DNA of 64,000 nucleotides from Rickettsiaceae bacterium (lineage in GTDB: Bacteria > Pseudomonadota > Alphaproteobacteria > Rickettsiales > Rickettsiaceae): assembly GCA_024236375.1 (NCBI GenBank), contig JACKKP010000001.1:110001-174000 (forward strand), given 5' to 3'. A program made the position numbers and the translations under genes. The notes beneath the pieces were generated by a model. It worked only from the letters and a program-made list of their open reading frames with translations, had not been told where the DNA came from and ran no database searches. Position 1 is the stretch's first letter. Each line of letters starts with the position of its first letter. Positions 45,964 through 56,063 of the stretch are shown here, one piece after another.

Positions 45964-46320
45964 TTAAAAATCATCTAATGATTCTGTACAAATTAAAGAA
46001 TTGGATCCTAACTCTTGTGAATCTAAATTATCTGTGATTGGTGTTGATAATTCCTCTACATTTGTCTGTTGTATTTGAGTTGTAGCATCATCCCAGGCTG
46101 CCCAATATGCTTTCCAATAGGCTTTTCCTGCAAGTAATTTAACATATTCATTTCTATCGCTGATATTTCCCTTATTGACCTTATTTTGATGTAAACATAG
46201 AGCCGAATCAGCTTGTTTATTTATACTAGTTTTTTGTATAGTTTTTTCTAAGGAGCCACGATTGATGATTTTGTGTCCTAATTGAGAAGGATTTTTAAGT
46301 ATATAAGATTTTTTTGTCAT
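45964..46320 (-). CDS. Small hypothetical protein, paralogue A
   Basis: This 118-residue protein shares a clear pattern with the protein at 46628-47011: an N-terminal KKS...SQLG, EKTIQKT near residue 30, ISDRNEY.KL near residue 52, then an acidic tail with TDNL. It has no signal peptide or membrane segment. The middle contains WKAYWAAWDDA, Trp-rich and likely helical. The two copies point to a gene duplication of a non-conserved accessory protein; function unknown. Confidence 0.5.
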   Translation of the reverse strand: MTKKSYILKNPSQLGHKIINRGSLEKTIQKTSINKQADSALCLHQNKVNKGNISDRNEYVKLLAGKAYWKAYWAAWDDATTQIQQTNVEELSTPITDNLDSQELGSNSLICTESLDDF

Positions 46321-46627
46321 AATATTTTGATATACAAATAATTAAAATAAATTAAGGACAATATAATAACAAATAGTAAATTTCTATCAATAAATAAAAT
46401 AATTATGTATGAAAATAAACGAATTTAAACTAGATAAGGAGATTAAAATGTTGAAATAAATTTGTAATATAGAGATTTAAATAAGTTTTTAGTAATACAA
46501 AGATAAGGACAATGGAAAATTGATACTATTATCATTTATTACTTCTTATTAAGATAGAAATATCATGAACTATAACTAAGATAGAGTGATGTATGTAATA
46601 CTTCTTAAGTTTTATGCAATCTCAAAA
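46321..46627. other. 307-bp gap between the two paralogues
   Basis: No frame, RNA or repeat that I can support. AT-rich; presumably holds the promoter of paralogue A. Confidence 0.3.
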
Positions 46628-47011
46628 CTATTTCTGAAAATAATTATCGGTTAATTCTAAATTATCTGTTGTTGTGACCATAGTGTCACCTACTAATAAC
46701 TGGTTATTATCATCTAATGTTAATTCCGCAATATTTAGTGATAATTGGTCTAACACATATTGCTTATTATAAAGATTTTTTATAGCCAGTTTTTTATATT
46801 CGTTTCTATCACTAATACTTACTTTCTTGTAGATTGATAATAAGAGATGATGTTGTGGTGAGGTTGTAATATTTACATTATTTTGTGGTAAGAATTTGTA
46901 TGGATTAGTACAAAGTTTATAAGTTTTTTGAATAGTCTTTTCTGGCTTAAGCTTGATGCTTTGAGCTCCTAATTGAGAGCAAGGTTGAGATATATCAGAC
47001 TTTTTTGGCAT
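46628..47011 (-). CDS. Small hypothetical protein, paralogue B
   Basis: This 127-residue protein aligns with the protein at 45964-46320 through KKSDI..SQLG, EKTIQKT, ISDRNEYKKLA and TTDNLEL. The copy has a longer polar linker (residues 40-62) between the two conserved blocks. It is soluble-looking with a Leu-rich helix near residue 85 (DQLSLNIAEL). No known domain is recognised. Confidence 0.5.
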   Translation of the reverse strand: MPKKSDISQPCSQLGAQSIKLKPEKTIQKTYKLCTNPYKFLPQNNVNITTSPQHHLLLSIYKKVSISDRNEYKKLAIKNLYNKQYVLDQLSLNIAELTLDDNNQLLVGDTMVTTTDNLELTDNYFQK

Positions 47012-47137
47012 TTGATAATATTATATAATATCGTTGAATAATGGATAATAATATAGTAAATGTCTACTAATAGATCAAACTAATAGTTAAAAATAAATAT
47101 ATTTTTTGACTAGGTGTTTTAAAACATTTTCTATAAA

Positions 47138-47590
47138 TTAAAGCAAAAATAATTTTCTCTCTTCAATTCTTCTTCTAACTAATCCTAATGTCTTTTTGCC
47201 AGCGCAATAAACCCATTTCAGTAATTCATTAGCAGCTTCATGATATAAATTATCATTAAGTTTATGTCGTAAACTGGAACGTTGGAGTGCTGCTGCTCCT
47301 AGATTGAAAGTAAAAGAAACTAGTGCTGAAAATTGATTGTTAGATAATTCAGCATTGACATATCTTGAGACTGCTCTTTCTGCATGTAATAAGTCATGTC
47401 GAAGTAAAATCTCAGCTTCGCTATGTGTTATATATTTATAAGTTTTATGATCAGACACTTTATGTCCATAACCAATAGTAGTAAAGCCGGCAGGGCAAAT
47501 ATAAGGTACATGACTAAAGCCTTCAAAATATTTGATTAATTCTAGTCCAAGATTATTTATATCACGGTGTATCTTTATGTGCGTTTCCAT
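47138..47590 (-). CDS. Phage/GTA-type endolysin (GH24 lysozyme)
   Basis: This 150-residue muramidase has the T4-lysozyme family motif: Glu23 in IKYFEGF, then Cys32 and Thr38 in PAGFTTIGYGH, fitting the E-x8-(D/C)-x5-T catalytic triad in which Cys may replace Asp. The C-terminal NLGAAAL and ELLKWVYCAGKKTLGLVRRR segments match phage R-type endolysins. No signal peptide, so it needs the holin, whose gene overlaps its start by 16 bp. Confidence 0.93.
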   Translation of the reverse strand: METHIKIHRDINNLGLELIKYFEGFSHVPYICPAGFTTIGYGHKVSDHKTYKYITHSEAEILLRHDLLHAERAVSRYVNAELSNNQFSALVSFTFNLGAAALQRSSLRHKLNDNLYHEAANELLKWVYCAGKKTLGLVRRRIEERKLFLL

Positions 47591-48024
47591 AATTTTCTGA
47601 AGGTTCTTTGTCCATAATAAAAACTAATAATACCTGCAAAAATAGCTTGGTCATCGATACTCCATATAATATCTATATATTCTATTAAATGTGATGAAGT
47701 AGATAAGGCTTTATATTGAAGATATTTCACCCCTATATACATCATGAAAAAACTATAAGCCAGTACGGGGCGCACTGAGCCATTTAATGCATCAATCCAT
47801 TTTATATTTGTATTATAAGTGTTATATAAAGCGGCTTGCTCTAGCATATCTTGTGATAATTTGATTTCTTCTAAAGAATTTTTAACTCCAATGCGATTAT
47901 ATTTGATTTGTTTGTCAAATATATTTAATTCATGTTTTTTATCATTTATATCTTTAAAATATTTTATAATTTCTGGAATTATTGAACTAATAAACCCAGC
48001 CATTGATGCAAGTAATGTAATCAT
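47575..48024 (-). CDS. Holin-like protein (GTA/phage 3TM type)
   Basis: This 149-residue protein has a hydrophobic N-terminus (LLASMAGFISSIIPEIIKYF), a central charged coiled-coil-like helix (25-65) and two membrane segments after WIDALNGSVRPVLAYSFF. The W-DxLNxSVRP motif is characteristic of the GTA 3TM holin family. Overlap with the endolysin gene makes a standard lysis cassette. Confidence 0.75.
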   Translation of the reverse strand: MITLLASMAGFISSIIPEIIKYFKDINDKKHELNIFDKQIKYNRIGVKNSLEEIKLSQDMLEQAALYNTYNTNIKWIDALNGSVRPVLAYSFFMMYIGVKYLQYKALSTSSHLIEYIDIIWSIDDQAIFAGIISFYYGQRTFRKLWKRT

Positions 48025-48033
48025 AGATAAAGT

Positions 48034-48690
48034 TTAATAATTAAAGTTTTGCCCTAAGATGATGCCGAAATAATGATCAGTTTCAGGTAAAGCATAGAGT
48101 TTAAAAAAGCAAAGTGAATTTTTAGCGGGTGTTACAGAAGGCGGATTTTCATTATTCCATAAAATATTTGATGACCAAGTTAAATTATTTGTAGTAGAAT
48201 TAGATTGTTTAATGATTAAATTGACGCTTTCAAAATTCAGATTTTGAGCAATAATTTCTGTATCTTCACTTAAGTATAAGTAATGATTTTTGACATTGGC
48301 AGGCAATAAATGCTGTCCATATATCCCTGAAAAACTATTAGGTTGCTTAGTTAATGTTTGAGTTGGCATATTAATACAATCTTGCCATACATCTTTTGCA
48401 TAAAACAGGAACTTAGCCATTGATAACATGTATATTACCATGCCGTCACGTGGCTCATGAATCATTATAGGTTTTGATTCGTGCGGACGATAACAAATTT
48501 TATTTTTATTTTCTCCAGACCGAATTATATATTTTACGCCTGCATCTAACTCAAGAGGTGTAGTTTCAATAAAATCGCAGATACTTAAATTAGAAAAGTC
48601 ATCTAATTTTAAAATCGCTTCGTTATAAATTATGTCTTTGTTAATTTGCGATGGTACCATCAATTCTAATGACAAATTATTAGTTTTCAT
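48034..48690 (-). CDS. DUF2793-type phage/GTA structural protein
   Basis: This 218-residue protein has the DUF2793 pattern: INKDIIYNEAILKLDDFSNL near residue 16, a GVKYII segment and EPRDGMVIYM near residue 78. DUF2793 proteins are found in GTA and phage tail-fibre regions. It follows the large tail protein on the same strand by 12 bp, so it belongs to the same module. Confidence 0.7.
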   Translation of the reverse strand: MKTNNLSLELMVPSQINKDIIYNEAILKLDDFSNLSICDFIETTPLELDAGVKYIIRSGENKNKICYRPHESKPIMIHEPRDGMVIYMLSMAKFLFYAKDVWQDCINMPTQTLTKQPNSFSGIYGQHLLPANVKNHYLYLSEDTEIIAQNLNFESVNLIIKQSNSTTNNLTWSSNILWNNENPPSVTPAKNSLCFFKLYALPETDHYFGIILGQNFNY

Positions 48691-48702
48691 ATTAGACCTC
48701 AG

Positions 48703-51700
48703 TTAATTTATAAAAGGAATTATATTGATTTTATATGGTTCACTAACATGAAAATTGTCTATCAAAATAGAAGTTTGATTGGTAATTAATTCTTGATTGT
48801 AATAGGCGCTAGTGATTTGCACCTTATATTGGTAAGTTAAGTTGTGTGCTAAGTTCCAGCCATTATCATTAGAAAGCCGGTGAGCCCATTGGATATATAG
48901 ACTATTATTTATTTGTTTCTGCTCTCGAATATATATAGAAAAATTATCATTATTAGATTTAATTTTAGTGATGGCTTGATTATATCCACATTTAAAATAT
49001 AACACTTGATTTAGTAAATTATTTGATATTGTCAGTAAATTTTTCTTTTGCTGTAAATAAGAAAATTGTTCATAGGCATCATGGTTATTTATATATTGAT
49101 GCGTTCCTTTTAAACCACGTATTAAATGCGAAATACGATAATGATTTTGGTCTAATTGTTCAATATTTTTGAAAGCTAAAATTTCCTTGCCAATTTGAAC
49201 TTCATGCCACATCAGACCTGAATTTAAAATAAGATTTTTAGTATTCACCAATATATAGCTACTTTCATCTATTAAAAAAATATTTGCTTCTTGGGGTTGT
49301 ACAAATTTTTCTGTAAAAGCTATAAATTTACTAGGAATAAGATTAGTGATTAATCTCCAATTTTGTTCACTTGCAAGTTTCATATATAATGGTTTCATAA
49401 GTGGCCCGATATAATTTACTGCAAGTTTAATAGCGTCTTTTGTCAAATCATTTTCTAAAATATCGATAAATAAATGATTGTTATTACTTAAATTTGCTTT
49501 AATTTCACTACTATTAGTGCAAGAAAAATCACGACAATATAATTCTTTTTGATCAATAATTGCGGTAATTTCACAAGCTAAATTTTGTATCTCTACATTA
49601 ATAATACGTAACTTATATATTTTTTGTTCCGATTTTAATTCTAGAAAATCACAAGGTTTGAGGGAAAAATATTGACATGAAATAGAAAATTTAATTATGG
49701 AATTTTCTACCATAGCATTTGCTAATACCAAATTACCAATATTTTCTGCTTCATTTTCGCTCAGCACAATTGGCAATCTAATATTTGCAGATGGGCTATA
49801 AGAGTCTAATTCGTTATAAAAATTTTTATACGCTTTTTTATAATCATAAATATTATGAATATAATATAAGTTAAGTTGTGAGAGTTTTAAACTCGCTGGA
49901 ATATCAGTTTCTTCAAAATAACTATTATCATTGAGTTTCAGACAATGATTATCATCAATGGAGATGATGTTATTGACACCACGTCTTATAAAAGAAATAA
50001 AATTTGTGGCATAACTATTAATATCAAAAAAATATGCCGCTCGTAGAGTATTGATTGCATTTTCAGCGCTGATTTGATTGCTAAAATTAACTCCCTCTAC
50101 AGGCAAATCTACACTAGATGTATCTATTTGACTAATATCTAATTTAGATTTTTGAGAAATTTCTAATAATATTGCTGCTAGGTTAGTATTACCAAATTTA
50201 TTATTAACCCAGTGGCCTTTCTCCCATAAATAACCATCTCGCCAAATATTCATATGAGGCCAAGCTGGATAAGGACGTGCATCCCAAGTCCATAAAAACA
50301 TTTGCTCAATATATTCTTCCTTTTGCCAATATTTGATGAAGCTATTAATAGCTCTTCTCTGAATAGCAAAATCAATATTGCCATTTGAATATTTTGGGAT
50401 ACCCCCATCAAAACATTTAGGATCAAAAAAAACATTTGGCTGATTTGGCGCTTTATCAATTGACGGAAATCCATATTCTGTAAACCAAATAGGTTTTGAT
50501 TTAGGGATCCATTTTGATTTAGTATTATCCGGATTAATATGAAAATTTTCCCACCAATAACGTAAGTTTTTCCAAGCATAAGCAGGCTTTAAGAATTTTT
50601 TGTCACCAGTTTGTTGATCTATATAATAATCATAACCTTCACCTTTACCCCATCCGTGGTCAATATCAGCAAAATCAATTACAGAAGAAATAGAATCAGT
50701 AACAGGAAAATATGCATCAATCCCAATAAAATCTATATCAGGTGATGACCAAAGAGGATCTAAATTATACCATCCACCTTCCGTATGATGATATTCCGAC
50801 CAATCAGCTGCGTAAGAAATTTTCACATTTTCTCCTACTATGTTTTTTACTAATGCAGCTAATTTTATCAATTCCTCTACGGCTACGTAATAACCAGACA
50901 TGCCAATTTTTGTCAAACCTATTAGTTCAGAGCCAATAATAAAAGCATCCACATGGTCTTTAACCAAATTTGCGTAATGTAAAATAAATTCGTTATAACC
51001 ATTTGTCTTATTAAAAAACTGGTAAATACCATCTGGGTCTCCTGTCACGCGGCCCCGCCAAGGCTTTTTGTCTACATCTAAAAAAAACATTGGATAAAAC
51101 ATGATCTTTAAACCCCTGTTTTTTAGTTCTATCAAATAACGAATAACACTTTTATCATTAACAGTTCCGCCATATAATGGATTCCCATTTTCATCTTTTT
51201 TAATTTCATATGCATTATTACGATTATATTTTCCGACTTGCCATGCCTCAGAATATTCAATATTTTCATCTCTAAATTCAATAGCAGGTTTTATTAAGCA
51301 TTTTGATGCGTCTAAATTATCTGCAAACCAACAAACTACAGGGGATACCCAATCTATATTTTGGCAAATTGTCTGTAACTGATCTAGACTATATACACTA
51401 TCCGCTATATTTTTATCATTATGGGAATTAATTAAGATTGGTGAGATAAAATCAGGAATATTTCTTTGTTTCTTGGATTGAATTTTAGTGTCATAAACAT
51501 ATTCACCTGAGCCAGGGATGATCACTATTGATTCTATCATATCCTCTACTGATTTTTGCTGCGTAATATTCGCTTTTCTAATCACTTCAAAGGATAAATT
51601 AGGTATCATATTATCAAAATCTGACAAGGGTAATTGTTCAAATACAATATAAGCAAGTCCGCGATAAGCTGGGGCCCCTAACTCTTTGAGACATGACTCA

Positions 51701-52194
51701 ATTAATGGATCAGGCATTTGTTCTTCAGAGCCTTTATATAAGCGAAAATTGTAATGGCTGAGATCAATTAAAGTATTATGATGCCATATCCGATTGATTT
51801 CTAAGATCTCACCTTCGCATAAAGCCATAGCAAAATTAGCATAATACTCTAATTCAGTGTTTTGAGTGTGGTGTAAGATGTTTGATGCGCTTACATATTT
51901 TTTAATATCAAAAATATTATGCTTAGTGGTTATTTCATCTGCCCAAATAATTTGCCCTGGTATTCTTACTTTTCCAAAAATTAGTGGAATCGCTGTACCA
52001 TATTCAGCCCTAACTATTTTAAAGCTGTCACGTAAATTAGTGAATTTGTGAGTAAATTTATTACGTTGAAACCATTTTTTTTCTAAATAGTTTCCTGCAA
52101 TTTGCCCAGTATATTTGCCCAAAGTTGATAATATACCACCTCCCAGATATCCACCAATTCGACTAGTAATATTAGACATAATGCTGCCCAGCAT
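48703..52194 (-). CDS. GTA/phage tail host-specificity protein with TIM-barrel-like domain
   Basis: This 1163-residue protein resembles RcGTA orfg15: a short Gly-rich N-terminus (GGYLGGGILSTLG), a GTA TIM-barrel-like domain at about 200-600 (with FIGSELIGLTKI, IDFIGIDAYFPVTDS and IWFTEYGFPSID, glycoside-hydrolase-like) and a C-terminal phage-tail region (LIRGLKGTHQYI) where the baseplate hub would lie. It is intact over 3.5 kb, which is notable for a relic. It heads the minus-strand module with DUF2793, holin and endolysin. No capsid, portal or terminase is in the window. Confidence 0.88.
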   Translation of the reverse strand: MLGSIMSNITSRIGGYLGGGILSTLGKYTGQIAGNYLEKKWFQRNKFTHKFTNLRDSFKIVRAEYGTAIPLIFGKVRIPGQIIWADEITTKHNIFDIKKYVSASNILHHTQNTELEYYANFAMALCEGEILEINRIWHHNTLIDLSHYNFRLYKGSEEQMPDPLIESCLKELGAPAYRGLAYIVFEQLPLSDFDNMIPNLSFEVIRKANITQQKSVEDMIESIVIIPGSGEYVYDTKIQSKKQRNIPDFISPILINSHNDKNIADSVYSLDQLQTICQNIDWVSPVVCWFADNLDASKCLIKPAIEFRDENIEYSEAWQVGKYNRNNAYEIKKDENGNPLYGGTVNDKSVIRYLIELKNRGLKIMFYPMFFLDVDKKPWRGRVTGDPDGIYQFFNKTNGYNEFILHYANLVKDHVDAFIIGSELIGLTKIGMSGYYVAVEELIKLAALVKNIVGENVKISYAADWSEYHHTEGGWYNLDPLWSSPDIDFIGIDAYFPVTDSISSVIDFADIDHGWGKGEGYDYYIDQQTGDKKFLKPAYAWKNLRYWWENFHINPDNTKSKWIPKSKPIWFTEYGFPSIDKAPNQPNVFFDPKCFDGGIPKYSNGNIDFAIQRRAINSFIKYWQKEEYIEQMFLWTWDARPYPAWPHMNIWRDGYLWEKGHWVNNKFGNTNLAAILLEISQKSKLDISQIDTSSVDLPVEGVNFSNQISAENAINTLRAAYFFDINSYATNFISFIRRGVNNIISIDDNHCLKLNDNSYFEETDIPASLKLSQLNLYYIHNIYDYKKAYKNFYNELDSYSPSANIRLPIVLSENEAENIGNLVLANAMVENSIIKFSISCQYFSLKPCDFLELKSEQKIYKLRIINVEIQNLACEITAIIDQKELYCRDFSCTNSSEIKANLSNNNHLFIDILENDLTKDAIKLAVNYIGPLMKPLYMKLASEQNWRLITNLIPSKFIAFTEKFVQPQEANIFLIDESSYILVNTKNLILNSGLMWHEVQIGKEILAFKNIEQLDQNHYRISHLIRGLKGTHQYINNHDAYEQFSYLQQKKNLLTISNNLLNQVLYFKCGYNQAITKIKSNNDNFSIYIREQKQINNSLYIQWAHRLSNDNGWNLAHNLTYQYKVQITSAYYNQELITNQTSILIDNFHVSEPYKINIIPFIN

Positions 52195-52316
52195 AACTAC
52201 CTCATTTCTAAAAAATTGTAAGGTGTTATGATAGGCAAAAACTATATGACACTAAGTAATATCAAGAATTCGCTCGAATGCTTAATGTCTAGACAATTTT
52301 GAGTTTTTAGAAATAT

Positions 52317-54653
52317 TCAATCATCAAGTTGGGATGGGTTCTTAACCAGAGCATGTTCCAATACTTCTTCTATAGTTGATACTGGCACAATATTTAATTG
52401 ATTTTTGATATTATCTGGAATATCCACTAAATCTTTGATGTTATCCTTTGGTATTAAAACTTTTTTGATGCCCGCTCTGCTTGCTGCAAGTAATTTTTCT
52501 TTTAAGCCACCAATTGGAAATACTCTACCACGTAAAGTAATTTCTCCTGTCATGGCTACGTCTTTACTAACTGGCGTTTTTGTCATAAGTGATACAAGTG
52601 TTGTATAAATTGCTATACCCGCTGAAGGACCATCTTTTGGAGTAGCGCCCTCAGGAAAATGTAGATGAATACTGTACTTTTTGTAATCACTGTCTTTTAA
52701 ACCTAATTTCTCAGCACGAGATAAAAAGCAACTATAAGCAGCTTGTACGGACTCTTTAATGACATCGCCTAATTTACCAGTAAATGTTATTTTTGCTTTA
52801 TCTTCTTTAAAGCAAGTAGCTTCAATAGTGAGCAAATCTCCGCCTACTTCTGTGTAAGCAAGTCCGGTAGTAACACCAATTTGGTCCTCTTCTTCTGCTA
52901 AACCAAAACGATATTTTCTGATTCCTAAATATTGTTCAACATCTTTTGCATTAATAGTAATCGACTTAATAGTTTTGTCTTGTAATATTTTAGTTAAACT
53001 TTTTCTAGCTAATGCTCCTATTTCGCGTTCTAAAGCCCTCACCCCAGATTCTTTAGTATAATATCTGATTAATTCTATTAAAGTTTCTTCAGGGATTATT
53101 AGTTCGTTTTTACGCAGACCGTGTAATTTCATTTGTTTTGTGACTAAGTGTCTTTTAGCAATCTCAAGTTTTTCTTCTTCAATATAACCTGCAATATTAA
53201 TTATTTCCATACGGTCTAATAAAGGTCTTGGTAAGTTATAAGAGTTTGCTGTAGCAACAAAAACTACTTTAGATAAATCATATCCTACTTCTAAATAGTG
53301 ATCACTAAATTGATTATTTTGTTCATGATCTAAAACTTCTAATAGGGCAGATGCTGGGTCTCCTCTAAAATCGGCACTCATTTTGTCAATCTCGTCTAGT
53401 AACATCACTGGATTATCATATTTAGCTTTTTTAAGCAAATTAATGATTTTACCGGGCATGGATCCTAGATAAGTACGTCTGTGACCACGTATTTCTGCTT
53501 CGTCTTTGACACCTCCTAAAGAAAATTTGGCATATTTCCTTCCCATTGCATCAGCAATTGATTTAACTAATGAAGTCTTACCAACTCCTGGTGGGCCAAT
53601 CAGACATAAAATAGGGCCCTTAATTTTACTCGAACGTTGTAGAACAGAAACATATTCAACTATTCTTTCTTTTACTTTGGATAGTCCATAATGATCTCTA
53701 TCTAAAATTTCTTTAGTTATATTAATATCAATTTTTTTGTTTGTAGTGCGTCCCCATGGCAGAGACAATAAAGTATCTAAATAATTACGAGATACAGAAG
53801 ATTCTGCTGACATTGGGTTCATCATTTTGAGTTTTTTAAGCTCTGATAAAGCTTTATCTCTTGCTTCTTCTGATAAGTCCAGCTTCTTTATCTTGCTTTC
53901 TATATGTTTAAATTCTGATTTTTCCTCGCCTCCTTCGATTTCCTGTTGGATAGCTTTCATCTGTTCGTTAAGATAGAATTCGCGTTGAGTTTTTTCTATC
54001 TGTTTTTTAACTCTATGTTGAACTTGTTGATCAATATCAAGCTGCGTATTTTCAGAAATTGTGATGCTTAATAATTGTTCGACACGTTTATTTAAATCTT
54101 TTTCCTCAAGAATTGCCTGTTTCTTCTGAATATCAATATTTAAATGTGAAGCGATAATATTGCTAATATAGCTTGGATTGGTCTGACTACTTAAAACATT
54201 AATTACATCTAGATTAATTCTTTTATTAATTCTGATATAATCTTGAAATGCTTCAATCAGAGTTTTACTGATTTCATTTAACAATTGATCATCTTTAACA
54301 ATATCTGGTACTATTTCATAACTAGCTGTAAAAAATTCTTTTTCCTCTAGGTTTAATAATTTTACTCGTTGAATAGCTTCTACCAAAATTTTAGCATTTT
54401 CATTTGGTAATTTAACAGTTTGAATTATTCGAGCTAGGACTCCGATTTTGTATAAATCAGCACTAGTTGGGTCTTCAAGATCAGTTTTTTTTTGGGTAGA
54501 AAGTAATATATGATGTCCTTCTTTAATTTCTTTTGCAGCTGCTAAAGCTTTAATAGATTTACTTCTGCCAACAAAAATTGAAGTTATAGTGCCAGGAAAA
54601 ATCACTGTATCACGTAAAGCAAGCAAAGGTAAGGAAGAAATTTCTGATGCCAT
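52317..54653 (-). CDS. lon: ATP-dependent protease Lon
   Basis: With the ATG at 54651-54653 (a TTG is available 15 bp upstream) this is 778 residues, the usual Lon length. It has the N-terminal substrate domain (SSLPLLALRDTVIFPG), the AAA+ domain with GPPGVGKTS and LDEIDKM, and the C-terminal protease domain with Ser677 in PKDGPSAGIAI and Lys720 in GGLKEKLLAA, 43 residues apart as in E. coli. It degrades misfolded and regulatory proteins in the cytoplasm. Confidence 0.97.
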   Translation of the reverse strand: MASEISSLPLLALRDTVIFPGTITSIFVGRSKSIKALAAAKEIKEGHHILLSTQKKTDLEDPTSADLYKIGVLARIIQTVKLPNENAKILVEAIQRVKLLNLEEKEFFTASYEIVPDIVKDDQLLNEISKTLIEAFQDYIRINKRINLDVINVLSSQTNPSYISNIIASHLNIDIQKKQAILEEKDLNKRVEQLLSITISENTQLDIDQQVQHRVKKQIEKTQREFYLNEQMKAIQQEIEGGEEKSEFKHIESKIKKLDLSEEARDKALSELKKLKMMNPMSAESSVSRNYLDTLLSLPWGRTTNKKIDINITKEILDRDHYGLSKVKERIVEYVSVLQRSSKIKGPILCLIGPPGVGKTSLVKSIADAMGRKYAKFSLGGVKDEAEIRGHRRTYLGSMPGKIINLLKKAKYDNPVMLLDEIDKMSADFRGDPASALLEVLDHEQNNQFSDHYLEVGYDLSKVVFVATANSYNLPRPLLDRMEIINIAGYIEEEKLEIAKRHLVTKQMKLHGLRKNELIIPEETLIELIRYYTKESGVRALEREIGALARKSLTKILQDKTIKSITINAKDVEQYLGIRKYRFGLAEEEDQIGVTTGLAYTEVGGDLLTIEATCFKEDKAKITFTGKLGDVIKESVQAAYSCFLSRAEKLGLKDSDYKKYSIHLHFPEGATPKDGPSAGIAIYTTLVSLMTKTPVSKDVAMTGEITLRGRVFPIGGLKEKLLAASRAGIKKVLIPKDNIKDLVDIPDNIKNQLNIVPVSTIEEVLEHALVKNPSQLDD

Positions 54654-54821
54654 TTTTATTAAGTCCAAATAAAATTATACTATAACTTGTTAGTAGCTAT
54701 ATAATATGTATATATATTAGTTTTTCAAGATAATAAGCCCAGATAGGTTTTTATTACCTATGTATTATAATAGAAATATTAAAAGCTAGTTTTGAATATC
54801 ATAAAACTATGATAAAATTTT

Positions 54822-55793
54822 GTGAAGAAAATTTATCCATTATTAGATGAAAATATGCACCATCAAGATAATATAATCATTAAGGCACATAATAGAATCA
54901 AAAATTATATCTATAATACACCTCTAATATATTGTTCTACTCTAAGTGCTCTATTAGAGAATAGAGTTTATCTGAAATTAGATTCAATGCAAATTACTAA
55001 TGCTTTTAAAATTAGAGGTGTGTTAAACTTTTTAATCGACGCTAAAGAACATAATCAATTACCAGATAAAATAGTTGCATATAGTACAGGTAATCATGCG
55101 CTAGCTATGGGATACATTAGTAAGTTGTTTGGATTACATACACGTATTTATTTACCTACATATGTTGCTGATAGAAAGAAAGAAATGCTCAAATATTTGG
55201 GTATTGAAATAATAGAAGTAGAAACACGTAGTCAAGCTGAATCTTTAACATATCATGATTCATTGAATGGATTTACTTTTATCCCACCTTCTGATCATGA
55301 TTTAGTCATATCAGGAGCTGGAACAATGTGTTATGAAGCATTAACAAAGTTGAAATCACAAAATATTACACCCGATGTAATATTTGCTCCTTGCGGAGGA
55401 GGCGGGTTATTAGCTGGTAGTTATTTAGCAAAGGAATTCTATTCACCTAGCAGTAAAATTTATGGAATTGAGCCAATTGAAGCAAATGACGCTCATAAAT
55501 CAGTAAAAAATAATTTCATTTTTAGATTTGACAATAGCCCTCACACCGCCGCAGATGGACTGAGAGCGCTTAGTATATCTGAGAGGACGTTCCAATATTT
55601 GAAAAAACTTGATGATATATATTTAATTGAAGAAAGTGAGATAATTTACTGGAATCAATTCTTTAATAATACTTTTCCTTTTTGTGCCGAATTATCGTCC
55701 ACTATTTGCTTAGCCGCTGCTAAAAAATGGTCACACGAAAACCCTAAAGGTCAAACGATATTATTATTAATTAGTGGTGGGAATCATGGTTGA
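54822..55793 (+). CDS. PLP-dependent threonine/serine dehydratase-like enzyme
   Basis: This fold-type II PLP protein (323 residues from GTG 54822; the ATG at 54855 is an alternative) has the Schiff-base Lys63 in TNAFKIRGV, the substrate loop TGNHALAMGY and the phosphate-binding CGGGGLLAG. It resembles serine racemase or catabolic threonine dehydratase without the regulatory domain. Product could be 2-oxobutyrate, pyruvate or D-serine; the sequence does not decide. Confidence 0.88.
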   Translation: MKKIYPLLDENMHHQDNIIIKAHNRIKNYIYNTPLIYCSTLSALLENRVYLKLDSMQITNAFKIRGVLNFLIDAKEHNQLPDKIVAYSTGNHALAMGYISKLFGLHTRIYLPTYVADRKKEMLKYLGIEIIEVETRSQAESLTYHDSLNGFTFIPPSDHDLVISGAGTMCYEALTKLKSQNITPDVIFAPCGGGGLLAGSYLAKEFYSPSSKIYGIEPIEANDAHKSVKNNFIFRFDNSPHTAADGLRALSISERTFQYLKKLDDIYLIEESEIIYWNQFFNNTFPFCAELSSTICLAAAKKWSHENPKGQTILLLISGGNHG

Positions 55794-56063
55794 GAATATC
55801 TCTAAAACTATGAGCAATAATTCAGTAGTGAGTAAAATATCTTCAAATTGCTGCATAAAGTTGTAAGTACTTATATAGCAAATTCTACAGTGGATTAATA
55901 TTTTTGTATAACAAGTTTACAAAATTCATATTGATATATAAAATTTCTTCACATTTTTTGATTTGAATCATATTATTTACATCATTTAATAATGTGTACA
56001 GAGTTAATGACTTTGGATTTTTGTAACACAAACTACCTCCTAACTAAGATGAGTTTATAATTT

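Noticed and set aside
54654..54668. TTG start for Lon, 15 bp upstream of the ATG
   Set aside because: The ATG gives the usual family N-terminus; the extra five residues have no conserved counterpart that I know.
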